The notes under the pieces: generated by a model
Seen by the model: the letters and a program-made list of their open reading frames with translations, nothing else
Told to the model about the DNA's origin: nothing
Databases searched by the model: none
NCBI GenBank assembly: GCA_002361535.1
Contig: DETG01000132.1
Coordinates: 20,377 to 32,735 of the forward strand
Length of the DNA stretch: 12,359 bases
Source of the DNA: Prevotella sp. UBA3294
GTDB lineage: Bacteria; Bacteroidota; Bacteroidia; Bacteroidales; Bacteroidaceae
Direction: 5' to 3'
Part shown: piece after piece, positions 1 through 7,602 of the stretch
Numbering within the stretch: position 1 is the first letter of the stretch
Layout: every line of letters starts with the position of its first letter
Program-made: the position numbers and the translations under genes

Positions 1-1244
1 GCATAGTCCCACCGCCACTGACTCTTCCGGAGAAGATTCTGAATCGGCTTCAACTCTGCCTCTGTAGCACCTTTCTCAATGATGAACTTCGTCTCAAAAT
101 GGGCACGGGCTAACTCTTGTTCCGCACGGTCACGCACCTCATTACATTTAGCTTGACGCTCATAGACATTCTGACGGAGCACCTCGGCATCCTGACGATG
201 ACAGGTCTGACAGGTACGATCAATATAAGCCAACGGTGACATGATATGATGATCGGTGAACTTCACACCGCCCTCACTCTTGTATGGCATGTGACAGTCA
301 GCACACGACACGCCGCGCTGTCCATGGATTCCTTGCAGGGCCATCTCATACCCTGGATGCTGGGCCTTCAGGATCGGAGTCTTTGACAACGGATGGATAT
401 AATCGTAAAATCCGATACTGTCGTAATACTCCTCCGCGGCCTCGCAGGTCATACCTTTGTCCTGTGGGAACATCAGATAGTTGGCCTTACCTGGGTTCTT
501 AGGATCATCTGGTTTGATAAAATAGTATTCCGTATGGCACTGGGCACAAACCAATGAGCGCATCTCCTGATGGGAGGCTTTGCGCACATCCTTTCCTGCT
601 CGCTGCCAAGCCTCATAGAGGGCAGGACGGGCAGGACGTAAATCCATCGTACGCGCATCGTGGCAATCGGAACACCCCACGGTGTTCATCATCTCACCAC
701 CCAGCTCGCTCCATTTAGCTGCATAGTAGTTTCCTGGATCGAACACTGACTTCGAATTACTCAGTTCACGCATCATCCGTGGCACATCAGGACCCTTACA
801 AGTCCAACAGGTAGCGGGCTGCATGTCTCCATCTCCATCAATTCCCGGATTTCCTGTACGTAGAATTTTACGCAAGTCGTCAAGACAATGCTTATGTCCT
901 CGCGGAGTGTTGTAATGCCGGGAGAAGGCATAGCCTGCCCAAAGGACGACCATCTCTGGACGCTGTTCCAGCACATCCACCTCCTGAGAGCTGTTGTACT
1001 TAGAGACGAAAGAGGTATCCTCGGTCATCGCCCATGTCTCATACTCGCGGGGATAATCAGCCTTGAACTTCTCGTTCTGAGCAATGATCGAGTCGGTAAA
1101 CTCAGTACGTTTGTTATTGAACACGCTGGCTACCTCCGCTCTCCGTTCCATCAGGGATGACACGAGGAGCCCTAACAAGAAGACGATGACCATCGCTCCT
1201 CCAAAGAAGAGCCATCCTTGCCATTTCTTTAATTGCTTTGCCAT
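1..1244 (-). CDS. nrfA: Ammonia-forming cytochrome c nitrite reductase NrfA (partial, C-terminus off the left edge)
   Basis: Periplasmic pentahaem enzyme that reduces nitrite to ammonium with six electrons. I read it from the ATG at 1244: 414 full codons, with roughly the last 70-90 residues of a typical 480-500-residue NrfA beyond the edge. Residues about 11-31 form one hydrophobic segment (signal anchor or uncleaved signal). The active-site haem motif is CWTCK (residues 146-150), the Lys-ligated haem that defines NrfA. Four bis-His-type motifs follow: CSDCH (191-195), CAQCH (233-237), CADCH (314-318) and CQTCH (345-349). By alignment with the Wolinella enzyme from memory, R129, Y240 (in EYY, 239-241) and H296 (in KAQH, 293-296) match the catalytic Arg/Tyr/His, and E239, Y240, K293 and Q295 match the calcium site. 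All key residues seen are intact. It follows nrfH by 80 nt on the same strand, so it is probably co-transcribed. Confidence 0.97.
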   Translation of the reverse strand, partial: MAKQLKKWQGWLFFGGAMVIVFLLGLLVSSLMERRAEVASVFNNKRTEFTDSIIAQNEKFKADYPREYETWAMTEDTSFVSKYNSSQEVDVLEQRPEMVVLWAGYAFSRHYNTPRGHKHCLDDLRKILRTGNPGIDGDGDMQPATCWTCKGPDVPRMMRELSNSKSVFDPGNYYAAKWSELGGEMMNTVGCSDCHDARTMDLRPARPALYEAWQRAGKDVRKASHQEMRSLVCAQCHTEYYFIKPDDPKNPGKANYLMFPQDKGMTCEAAEEYYDSIGFYDYIHPLSKTPILKAQHPGYEMALQGIHGQRGVSCADCHMPYKSEGGVKFTDHHIMSPLAYIDRTCQTCHRQDAEVLRQNVYERQAKCNEVRDRAEQELARAHFETKFIIEKGATEAELKPIQNLLRKSQWRWDY

Positions 1245-1324
1245 ATCTACTAATTATTAATTGTTCGTAATGATTAAAAAACTTAGTCCTGCCAGTCTGA
1301 CAAACAAAACGAGTCACACTGTTT

Positions 1325-1921
1325 TTATTCCAATAGTGACTGCAGCCACTCGGGTACCGGACTGGGTGGCAATGGGGTCACCCCATGGGCATCGGGTGTG
1401 CTGCTTAAAGAGTTCATTCCACCATGAGGGACATTACGGTGACAGTCCCAACAGGCCTTTCCTTCTCCTTTCTTCGCCATCATGTAATCGATGCGTCCCG
1501 TCTTGACAAACTCCTGGTTGAGCTGTGTATGACAGCGGATGCAATTGTTCATGATCACCTCTGCCGACATATCCTCAGCCATGATGGCCTGACGCTCACT
1601 ATGTGTCACGAAATAAGCCACGTGTTTCATGCCATCCATCGCCTTGAAACCATATTTGGCCACCAAGCTGGAATGGGGCACATGACAATCGTTACAGGTG
1701 GCATCACGACCATGGGAGGAATGCGACCATGTAGCATAATAGGGAGTCATAATATGACAGTTCACGCAGGCCGAAGGATCATCTGCAATATAGGTATGAG
1801 CACGCAAGAGATAGACGAAGAGTCCACCCAGACCTACTATCACGCCAGCTATCGTCAACAAAAACACTTTTTGGCCATAGCTTAGTGATTTGTTTACTGT
1901 CTTCAGTCTTTCCTTTATCAT
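1325..1921 (-). CDS. nrfH: NrfH, membrane-anchored tetrahaem cytochrome c quinol dehydrogenase
   Basis: NapC/NirT-family protein of 198 residues that takes electrons from menaquinol in the membrane and passes them to NrfA in the periplasm. One transmembrane anchor is at about residues 18-40, after a short basic N-terminus. There are four CxxCH motifs: CVNCH (52-56), CNDCH (76-80), CIRCH (127-131) and CWDCH (157-161). The first continues as CHIM, so M58 is placed like the methionine ligand of NrfH haem 1. The length is slightly above the usual 150-190, because of a Pro/Ser-rich tail after about residue 168. The ATG at 1921 follows a TAnnTTTG box by about 20 nt. The gene order nrfH-nrfA is the standard one, and the men genes upstream supply its likely quinol substrate. 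Confidence 0.96.
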   Translation of the reverse strand: MIKERLKTVNKSLSYGQKVFLLTIAGVIVGLGGLFVYLLRAHTYIADDPSACVNCHIMTPYYATWSHSSHGRDATCNDCHVPHSSLVAKYGFKAMDGMKHVAYFVTHSERQAIMAEDMSAEVIMNNCIRCHTQLNQEFVKTGRIDYMMAKKGEGKACWDCHRNVPHGGMNSLSSTPDAHGVTPLPPSPVPEWLQSLLE

Positions 1922-1940
1922 AGGTTATTACTTTCTGCTG

Positions 1941-1948
1941 CAAAGATA
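1941..1948 (-). promoter_or_regulatory. -7 promoter box for nrfHA
   Basis: On the minus strand the sequence reads TATCTTTG, a full match to the Bacteroidota TAnnTTTG box, about 20 nt before the nrfH ATG. No TTG lies at the usual 19-21 nt spacing upstream, which could mean the promoter depends on an activator. The dyads at 2009-2037 lie about 75-95 nt upstream of the inferred start site. Confidence 0.6.
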
Positions 1949-2008
1949 AGCATTAAAAAGCAACATCATGTAAAGATTCTGGAAATAAATAAGAACAGCA
2001 AAACAGTC

Positions 2009-2037
2009 TTAACAACCGTTAACAAAACAATCGTTTT
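2009..2037. promoter_or_regulatory. Tandem 5-N4-5 dyads upstream of nrfH (candidate operator)
   Basis: Two 14-bp dyads lie side by side with one base between them: TTAAC-N4-GTTAA (2009-2022) and AAAAC-N4-GTTTT (2024-2037). Both share the core AACAAYCGTT with a 15-bp period. The 5-N4-5 geometry is that of CRP/FNR-family sites. That such a regulator binds here is inference. The site lies between menC and nrfH and upstream of the nrfH promoter. Confidence 0.5.
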
Positions 2038-2167
2038 ATCCTCTTTTCAGTGGACATATAACACGCACATCGATACCAGATATGCCGAAAGCAGAGATTA
2101 GCGTATCCTCATTAATAAGGATGCCAGTTTTTCGATTTGGTAAAAAAATTCACAAACACAACATTCT

Positions 2168-3238
2168 TCATTCACCGACATACCACAACTGATCGCCACG
2201 GATTTCCAGAGGCATATCAATATTATCGGTAAAAAGCTGACCGGTTCCCAGTCCTTGCGGCATCGTCATACCCGGGCCATACACATGGGCAGTCAGATGT
2301 GCGATGGCATTCAAGCCGATATTACTCTCCAAGGCACTGGTGATCCAAAAACCGATTCTTCGCTCTTGAGCCATGGAGACCCATTCTCTTGTGCCGGTCA
2401 TTCCTCCGTGGAGTGAAGGTTTAATAATAATGTACGCAGGAGAGATCGTATCAAGCAATGCCGCTTTCTTGACAGGATCGTTCACCCCTATCAGCTCCTC
2501 ATCGAGAGCTATAGGCAAGGGTGACTCCTGGCACAACCGCGCCATCTCACTCCATTGACCTTGGCGGATAGGTTGTTCTATAGAATGGATATCGTATCGG
2601 GCAAGACATTCCAACTTCTCCAGTGCCTCCGCTGGGTGAAAAGCGCCATTGGCATCTACCCGCAATTCTATCTGCTCCCGACTGAAATGCCGGCGGATAT
2701 AACTGATCAGATCCACCTCACGGTCAAAGTCGATAGCACCAATCTTCAGTTTGACACAGCGGAAGCCGGCCTTGAGTTTCTCCTCTATCCGAGAAAGCAT
2801 CTCTTCGTAGGTACCCATCCATACCAGTCCGTTGATGGGAATTCCTTCCTCACTGCAGCCAAAGGGGGTATCAAAGAGACGAGGCCCCTGCTGAAGATTG
2901 AGCAGAGCCGTCTCCATACCAAAAAGCATGGAGGGATAGTCACGCATGGCATCGAAGAAAGCAGAAACGGCAGCATCACCCTTTTGAAGGGCAGCGGCAA
3001 ATTCCTCGCTTTTCCCTTTTAGTTCTTCACTATAGTTGGGGATGTCATCACAGCTCAGTTTCGGCAATGGCGCACATTCCCCCACGCCGACCTTCCACTG
3101 ATTCGTCACAGGATCGTGCATGGCGATACGGATAAGCCAGATATGCCGTTCGGTATAAACACCCCGTGAAGTTCCTGCCGGCTGTTTGAAATGAAGTGTC
3201 CGTTCCTCTATATCTATCTTCATCATGCGTTCTGTCAT
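2168..3238 (-). CDS. menC: o-Succinylbenzoate synthase MenC (enolase superfamily)
   Basis: Dehydrates SHCHC to o-succinylbenzoate in menaquinone synthesis; cytosolic. The N-terminal capping domain covers about residues 1-125 and the barrel follows. Counting from the ATG at 3238, the KxK motif is KLK (163-165), the Mg ligands are D195 (VDANG), E221 (IEQP) and D246 (ALDEE), and the C-terminal lysine is K273 (IIKPSLHGG). The set is complete for an active OSBS-type enzyme of 356 residues. GTG at 3241 and in-frame ATGs at 3226 and 3223 are alternative starts; I prefer 3238 for its spacing from the AAGG at about 3247-3250. It starts 15 nt after the menB stop, so the two form one operon. Some family members also racemise N-acyl amino acids, but the men context argues for OSBS. 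menE, often a neighbour, does not follow; the next gene is nrfH. Confidence 0.9.
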   Translation of the reverse strand: MTERMMKIDIEERTLHFKQPAGTSRGVYTERHIWLIRIAMHDPVTNQWKVGVGECAPLPKLSCDDIPNYSEELKGKSEEFAAALQKGDAAVSAFFDAMRDYPSMLFGMETALLNLQQGPRLFDTPFGCSEEGIPINGLVWMGTYEEMLSRIEEKLKAGFRCVKLKIGAIDFDREVDLISYIRRHFSREQIELRVDANGAFHPAEALEKLECLARYDIHSIEQPIRQGQWSEMARLCQESPLPIALDEELIGVNDPVKKAALLDTISPAYIIIKPSLHGGMTGTREWVSMAQERRIGFWITSALESNIGLNAIAHLTAHVYGPGMTMPQGLGTGQLFTDNIDMPLEIRGDQLWYVGE

Positions 3239-3253
3239 CACATTCCGTTAACC

Positions 3254-4111
3254 TTATGGTAGAATCGGGAACTGGTCGAAGTCAGGCTTCCGCTTCTCCA
3301 AAAACGCTCTTCCGCCTTCCTGCGCTTCATCGAGATAATAGTACAACATCGTGGCATCACCTGCCAGCTCCTGGATACCCGCCTGTCCATCCAGTTCTGC
3401 ATTGAGGCCGGCCTTGATCATTCGCAGGGCGAGAGGTGAGCGTTGCATGATGATCTCCGCCCATTCCACACACGTATCCTCCAACGATGCCAGCGGCACC
3501 ACCTTATTCACCATCCCCATCGCTTCCGCCTCTTGGGCAGTATATTGCTGACAGAGGAACCAGATCTCACGTGCTTTCTTCTGTCCTACCATCCGTGCCA
3601 GATAGCTGCTACCGAAGCCAGCATCGAACGAACCCACCTTCGGTCCTGTCTGTCCAAAGACGGCATTCTCGGAAGCGATCGTCAGATCGCAGACTACATG
3701 GAGCACATGTCCACCACCGATGGCATAACCGTTCACCATAGCTATCACTGGTTTCGGCAGGCGGCGTATCTGCATCTGTACATCGAGCACACTCAGGCGG
3801 GGCACCCCTTGCTCATCCACATAACCTCCTCGACCTTTCACATGCATGTCACCTCCACTGCAGAACGCGTGTTTCACATCTTCCACACGCTTTCCTTCAG
3901 GGACTTCCGACATCGCTCCAGTAAGGAGGACGACACGGATGTCTTGCATCTCACGGCATAAGGCAAAGGCCTGACTCAATTCCAGGGTTGTCCGTGGTGT
4001 GAACGCATTACGATAGCGCGGACGGTTTATCGTGATCTTTGCAATATGATGATACTCTTCGAAGAGGATCTCTTCAAACTTCTTTATCTCTTTCCATTGT
4101 CTGTTTGCCAT
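3254..4111 (-). CDS. menB: 1,4-Dihydroxy-2-naphthoyl-CoA synthase MenB
   Basis: Crotonase-fold enzyme that closes the second ring of the naphthoquinone (OSB-CoA to DHNA-CoA); cytosolic hexamer in the family. It has 285 residues, the same as E. coli MenB, and the key positions keep the same numbers: Y97 (RGGY), G156 (QTG, 154-156), S161 and D163 (GSFD) and Y258 (in [10 protein letters not shown]). G156 marks the bicarbonate-dependent type I enzymes, in which bicarbonate replaces an acidic side chain. The oxyanion-hole regions are CSGGDMH (84-90) and NGYAIGGGH (127-135). The ATG at 4111 is the first in-frame start after the promoter at 4220-4251. The leader of about 100 nt holds a strong hairpin. 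It is the first gene of the menB-menC pair and lies 3.7 kb from menD, with two unrelated genes in between. Confidence 0.96.
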   Translation of the reverse strand: MANRQWKEIKKFEEILFEEYHHIAKITINRPRYRNAFTPRTTLELSQAFALCREMQDIRVVLLTGAMSEVPEGKRVEDVKHAFCSGGDMHVKGRGGYVDEQGVPRLSVLDVQMQIRRLPKPVIAMVNGYAIGGGHVLHVVCDLTIASENAVFGQTGPKVGSFDAGFGSSYLARMVGQKKAREIWFLCQQYTAQEAEAMGMVNKVVPLASLEDTCVEWAEIIMQRSPLALRMIKAGLNAELDGQAGIQELAGDATMLYYYLDEAQEGGRAFLEKRKPDFDQFPILP

Positions 4112-4158
4112 ACGCTGTTCTTTACTTATATAATAATATGCAATTCACAGCAGCAGAC

Positions 4159-4202
4159 CTCGTGTCTCACGTTGCTACCATCATCGTCACGTGAGACACG
4201 AG
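4159..4202 (-). promoter_or_regulatory. Perfect 14-bp stem-loop in the menB leader
   Basis: Arms 4159-4172 and 4189-4202 are exact reverse complements over 14 bp with a 16-nt loop. In the menB transcript the stem would begin about 10 nt after the inferred start site and end about 48 nt before the ATG. No U-run follows it, so it does not look like a simple terminator. It could be a 5'-end stabiliser, an RNA regulatory element or a protein-binding DNA palindrome; the right arm includes the 8-bp palindrome TCACGTGA. Confidence 0.65.
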
Positions 4203-4219
4203 CCTCCTGCTTGGAACTG

Positions 4220-4251
4220 CAAAGGTACGAATAAGTGTGGACAAAAACAAA
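4220..4251 (-). promoter_or_regulatory. menBC promoter
   Basis: On the minus strand TACCTTTG (4220-4227) matches the TAnnTTTG -7 box, and a TTTG (4248-4251) lies 20 nt upstream, the spacing expected for the -33 element of Bacteroidota primary-sigma promoters. The start site is expected near 4213. Confidence 0.65.
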
Positions 4252-4260
4252 TAATATGTA

Positions 4261-5589
4261 TTAATATTCCAGGATCAGATACTGGAAGGGGTTGAGGGTC
4301 ACTGATTCCCCGAGTTTCATCTTCTGGTCGGTGATCTCATCCTCCGTCTCACGTCCCACCCAGTCTTGGGGAGTCTGCACCGTCTTACTCTCATTACGTA
4401 CATTGACAAGAACGAGGAAACGGTCATCCCCGTCGGCTTTCTCAAACACCAGCACATCAGCATCGGGATAGGTCGTCAGAGAACCCTTGCGCAAAGCTGG
4501 TTCTTCGTTGTAGAGTTCGATCAGTTCCTTGTACTCCTTGTAGATCTCAGGCTTTGCGGTCCAGTCAACAGGAACATACTTGAAGAAATTGATCGGTTCA
4601 GGATACCCTACCTCCTGAGAGCCATAGATGAGTGCTCCTCCGTGGGGGAAGATACTGGCTACGTAGGCAGCCATGGCACCCCTGTCGTTGGTGAACTGCA
4701 CACAAGGCTCCGTTTCGGTGGCATGGTCGTGGTTGGTGGTGAAGCGTAACTTCACCTTCCCGGCGGGCAGACTGTCATACTCTGCCTTATCGGCAGCAAT
4801 CAGATCGGAGGCGGGAGCACCGTTGAACACCTTCACGAGCTCGTCCTTATAGTCCCATCCATAGTTCATGTCAAAACCACCTACTGTAAAGTTATCCAAC
4901 CGTTTGCCTTCTGCGAGCATCACGATCTTACGGTTTCCCGCAGCAGCACGCAACTGGTCAATGGCATCTTTCCAGAAATCAGCGGGGACGCCATCTGCCA
5001 CATCACAGCGGAAGCCATCGATTCCCACCTCGGTAATCCAGAATTTCATCGCATCGATCATCGCCGCACGCATCTCCTTGTTATCATAGTTGAGGTCTGC
5101 CACATCAAGCCAATCCCAAGGACGTGGGTGGATGATGGTATCGGTTTTCTCATCGTGTGTGTACCAGTCAGGATGATCCTTTACCCAAGGATGATCCCAT
5201 GCGGTGTGGTTAGCCACCCAATCGAGAATGATACCCATGCCATGCTCATGGCACACCTGCGTGAGGTGCTTGAAATCATCGATGGTACCAAACTCTGGGG
5301 CGATGGCTTTGTAGTCACGGATGCAATACGGAGAGTTCTTCCCTTTCTCGATACCGATAGGATAGATGGGCATCACCCACATCACGTTCACGCCCAACTC
5401 GCGGATAGAGTCGATACGTGCCGCCACAGCATTCAGGGAATTCTGCGGGGCAAACACTCGTGGGTTCACCTGATACATGGCGATGTCGGCTACTGCAGGC
5501 ATTTCAAATGCCACATTTTTGGTCTCTGGAGTTGGCTTGCAGGCAACGATGGCTGCCATGACGCAAATAAAAAGAAGTATTTTCTTCAT
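4261..5589 (-). CDS. GH13 alpha-amylase-family lipoprotein
   Basis: Glycoside hydrolase family 13 enzyme of 442 residues, expected to act on alpha-glucans or maltodextrins. Residues 1-16 form a lipoprotein signal ending in IVAC, so C17 is the lipidated residue. No run of acidic residues follows the cysteine (CKPTPETK), so the Bacteroidota surface-export signal is not evident and the protein may face the periplasm. The barrel motifs are in order: DWVANH (123-128), GFRCDVAD (192-199; R194 and nucleophile D196), E227 (LAEGK, general acid/base) and NHDHA (286-290; D288). A beta-rich C-terminal domain starts near residue 365. It is monocistronic: a -7 box lies upstream and menB below has its own promoter. 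No SusC/SusD pair is in view, so the exact substrate cannot be given. Confidence 0.9.
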   Translation of the reverse strand: MKKILLFICVMAAIVACKPTPETKNVAFEMPAVADIAMYQVNPRVFAPQNSLNAVAARIDSIRELGVNVMWVMPIYPIGIEKGKNSPYCIRDYKAIAPEFGTIDDFKHLTQVCHEHGMGIILDWVANHTAWDHPWVKDHPDWYTHDEKTDTIIHPRPWDWLDVADLNYDNKEMRAAMIDAMKFWITEVGIDGFRCDVADGVPADFWKDAIDQLRAAAGNRKIVMLAEGKRLDNFTVGGFDMNYGWDYKDELVKVFNGAPASDLIAADKAEYDSLPAGKVKLRFTTNHDHATETEPCVQFTNDRGAMAAYVASIFPHGGALIYGSQEVGYPEPINFFKYVPVDWTAKPEIYKEYKELIELYNEEPALRKGSLTTYPDADVLVFEKADGDDRFLVLVNVRNESKTVQTPQDWVGRETEDEITDQKMKLGESVTLNPFQYLILEY

Positions 5590-5617
5590 GTTAGGTTATG
5601 TAATAAGATTCTGCGTG

Positions 5618-5625
5618 CAAAAGTA
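5618..5625 (-). promoter_or_regulatory. -7 promoter box for the amylase gene
   Basis: On the minus strand TACTTTTG fits TAnnTTTG and lies 28 nt upstream of the ATG at 5589. No TTG at 19-21 nt spacing was found, so the upstream element is weak or an activator is needed. Confidence 0.5.
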
Positions 5626-5675
5626 AACAAAAAGGCAGTTGATTGTATTCCAACGAGTTAAAATCCTTGCCGTGT

Positions 5676-5694
5676 GTTTGTGCAAACGATTGAA
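5676..5694. promoter_or_regulatory. Possible LacI-family operator
   Basis: The segment holds the dyad GTTTG-TG-CAAAC (5676-5687) overlapping GCAAACGATTG (5682-5692). Its left half matches GCAAACG of MalR/PurR-type operators, with CAA-N4-TTG symmetry. It lies about 50-70 bp upstream of the amylase -7 box, where a maltose-responsive regulator would be plausible. Regulator identity is inference. Confidence 0.3.
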
Positions 5695-5792
5695 CGGCAC
5701 CGTAAACACCATAGTTACTCATTAATACCACATAGTTAGTCAGCCAAAACATAATTGTTTTGACGCATATTACACAAAAAGAAAGACTTTTC

Positions 5793-5823
5793 TTGTTCGA
5801 ATCAGGAGAAATTTGTATCTTTG
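5793..5823 (+). promoter_or_regulatory. Nucleoside kinase promoter
   Basis: TTG at 5793-5795 and TATCTTTG at 5816-5823 are separated by exactly 20 nt, a good match to the -33/-7 pair of Bacteroidota promoters. The expected start site is near 5830, giving a leader of about 70 nt before the ATG at 5899. Confidence 0.65.
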
Positions 5824-5898
5824 CAAAGACAACAAGTTGGATAGGCCAACATCAGAATCAACCATTATTCATGGAAACCTAAAAGAAGACTGCAGCCT

Positions 5899-7602
5899 AT
5901 GCTACAAATCCGCTGTAAAAACAACAACACGACCAAGAGTTTCCCAGAGGGAGCCTCCTTATTAGATGTTTATCAGGCCTTTGCTGATGAAATCAAACTG
6001 CCCTACCCCGTAGTATGCGCCAAAGTAAACAACACCTCCCAGGGTCTGAAGTTCCGACTATTCCAGAACCGTGACGTGGAGTTCTTAGATGCTCGTGAAG
6101 GATCGGGCCACCGTGCATACGTGCGTTCCCTCTGTTTCGTCCTGTACAAGGCCACCAGTGATCTGTTCCCAGGAAGTAAGCTGTTCATCGAGCACCCTTT
6201 GTCACGCGGTTACTACTGTAACTTCAAGAAACAGGAAGCCAGGGGGAAGAAGCCCAACGAGAAGACCGCCCTCACCGATGGCGATGTGACTGCCATCCGT
6301 CATCGAATGCAGGAGATCATCGGTCTTGACATGCCGTTCCGCCGCAATGAGGCTACCATCGAGGAGGCCGTGCGTATCTTCTCCGATCGTGGCTTTTCAG
6401 ATAAGGTGAAACTGTTGGAGACCAGTGGACAGATCTACTGCGACTACTACACCCTGGGCGACACCGTGGATTACTATTACGGTCCGTTGGTTCCGTCAGC
6501 CGGTTATCTGCAAGTGTGGGAACTGGAGCGATACAACGAAGGGCTCCTCCTGCGTGTTCCCGATCAAGACAACCCGCTACAGTTAGCACAGAAAGTGGAT
6601 ATGCCTCGCACGTTCGAGGTGTTTGCCGAGAAGGTGCGCTGGGATATCATTATGCGTCTTTCAAATGCCGGTGATGTGAACAAGGCCATCCTCAACGGTC
6701 ATGCCTCGGAACTGATTCAGGTGAGCGAAGCCTTGCAAGAGAAGAAGATTGTTCAGATTGCCGAAGAGATCAACCGACGGTTCCATGCAGAGAAAGATCC
6801 CATCCGTATCGTTCTCATCACCGGACCGTCCAGCTCTGGTAAGAGCACCCTCTGCAAACGACTCTCCATCCAGCTGTTAGCCTGCGGACTGCGCCCCCTG
6901 TCTTTCTCCACCGACGATTATTTTGTGAACCGCGTGGATACGCCCAAGCTTCCAAACGGACAGTACGACTTCGATAACATCGAGACGGTTGACTATCATC
7001 TGTTAGAGGATCATCTCAGCCGACTGATGAAAGGCGAACGTGTGGAGATCCCGGAGTACAACTTCGTCACCGGTAAAAGGGAGTATAACGGGAAGAGACT
7101 GAAACTGTCGAACGACAGTGTATTGATCATCGAAGGCATCCACGCCTTGAACCCGCTGCTCACGGAGCAAATCCCCGACACAGCGAAATTCAAGGTCTAT
7201 GTCTCTGCCCTCACCAGCATCTCGTTAGATGATCATAACTGGATACCTACGCGTGACAATCGCTTACTGCGACGCATCATCCGCGACTACAACAAGGGAG
7301 CCTTCACAGCCCGTGAAACCATCAGTCAGTGGAAAAGCGTGTGCGAGGCGGAGGAGCAGTGGATCTTCCCCTTCCAGGAGACTGCCGACGTGATGTTCAA
7401 CTCAGCACTGAACATCGAGTTCGCCGTGCTGCGCACCCATGCCGAACTCATCCTTTCCACCGTTCCCAAGAACTGTGCCGAATATGCTGAAGCCCATCGG
7501 CTGCTGAAGTTCATCCATTACTTCATTCCCGTGAGCGACAAGGAGATACCGCCTACCAGCATTATGCGTGAGTTCGTGGGAGGGTCGAGCTTCAAATATT
7601 AA
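5899..7602 (+). CDS. TGS/ThrRS-like domain nucleoside (uridine-type) kinase
   Basis: Probable ATP-dependent kinase of 567 residues in the uridine kinase/phosphoribulokinase family, inferred to phosphorylate a nucleoside in salvage. Residues 1-65 look like a TGS domain. Residues about 70-225 resemble the N2 (editing-type) domain of threonyl-tRNA synthetase: compare KLFIEHPLSRGYYCNF and VDYYYGPLVPSAGY. The kinase domain follows at about 285-530, with P-loop GPSSSGKST (309-317), STDDYF (337-342) and IEGIHALNP (411-419). The metal and editing residues of ThrRS appear lost: its CRGPH corresponds to YYGPL here, and HxxxH has become HxxxV at residues 71-75. The domain is therefore probably a binding or regulatory module. 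The same architecture is known in Thermotoga and other bacteria under the name uridine or nucleoside kinase. It is a single-gene unit facing the opposite way to its neighbours, and its last 11 nt overlap a small minus-strand ORF. Confidence 0.88.
   Translation: MLQIRCKNNNTTKSFPEGASLLDVYQAFADEIKLPYPVVCAKVNNTSQGLKFRLFQNRDVEFLDAREGSGHRAYVRSLCFVLYKATSDLFPGSKLFIEHPLSRGYYCNFKKQEARGKKPNEKTALTDGDVTAIRHRMQEIIGLDMPFRRNEATIEEAVRIFSDRGFSDKVKLLETSGQIYCDYYTLGDTVDYYYGPLVPSAGYLQVWELERYNEGLLLRVPDQDNPLQLAQKVDMPRTFEVFAEKVRWDIIMRLSNAGDVNKAILNGHASELIQVSEALQEKKIVQIAEEINRRFHAEKDPIRIVLITGPSSSGKSTLCKRLSIQLLACGLRPLSFSTDDYFVNRVDTPKLPNGQYDFDNIETVDYHLLEDHLSRLMKGERVEIPEYNFVTGKREYNGKRLKLSNDSVLIIEGIHALNPLLTEQIPDTAKFKVYVSALTSISLDDHNWIPTRDNRLLRRIIRDYNKGAFTARETISQWKSVCEAEEQWIFPFQETADVMFNSALNIEFAVLRTHAELILSTVPKNCAEYAEAHRLLKFIHYFIPVSDKEIPPTSIMREFVGGSSFKY

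Noticed and set aside
1424..1885. 153-codon plus-strand open frame
   Set aside because: Antisense shadow of nrfH, whose four CxxCH motifs prove the minus-strand frame.
2104..2122. ATCCT/AGGAT hairpin as a terminator for menC
   Set aside because: Only 5 bp, AT-rich, and no U-run follows on the minus strand.
5871..5882. Four-codon upstream frame (ATG GAA ACC TAA) in the kinase leader
   Set aside because: Too short to separate from chance; no stem or stalling motif accompanies it.
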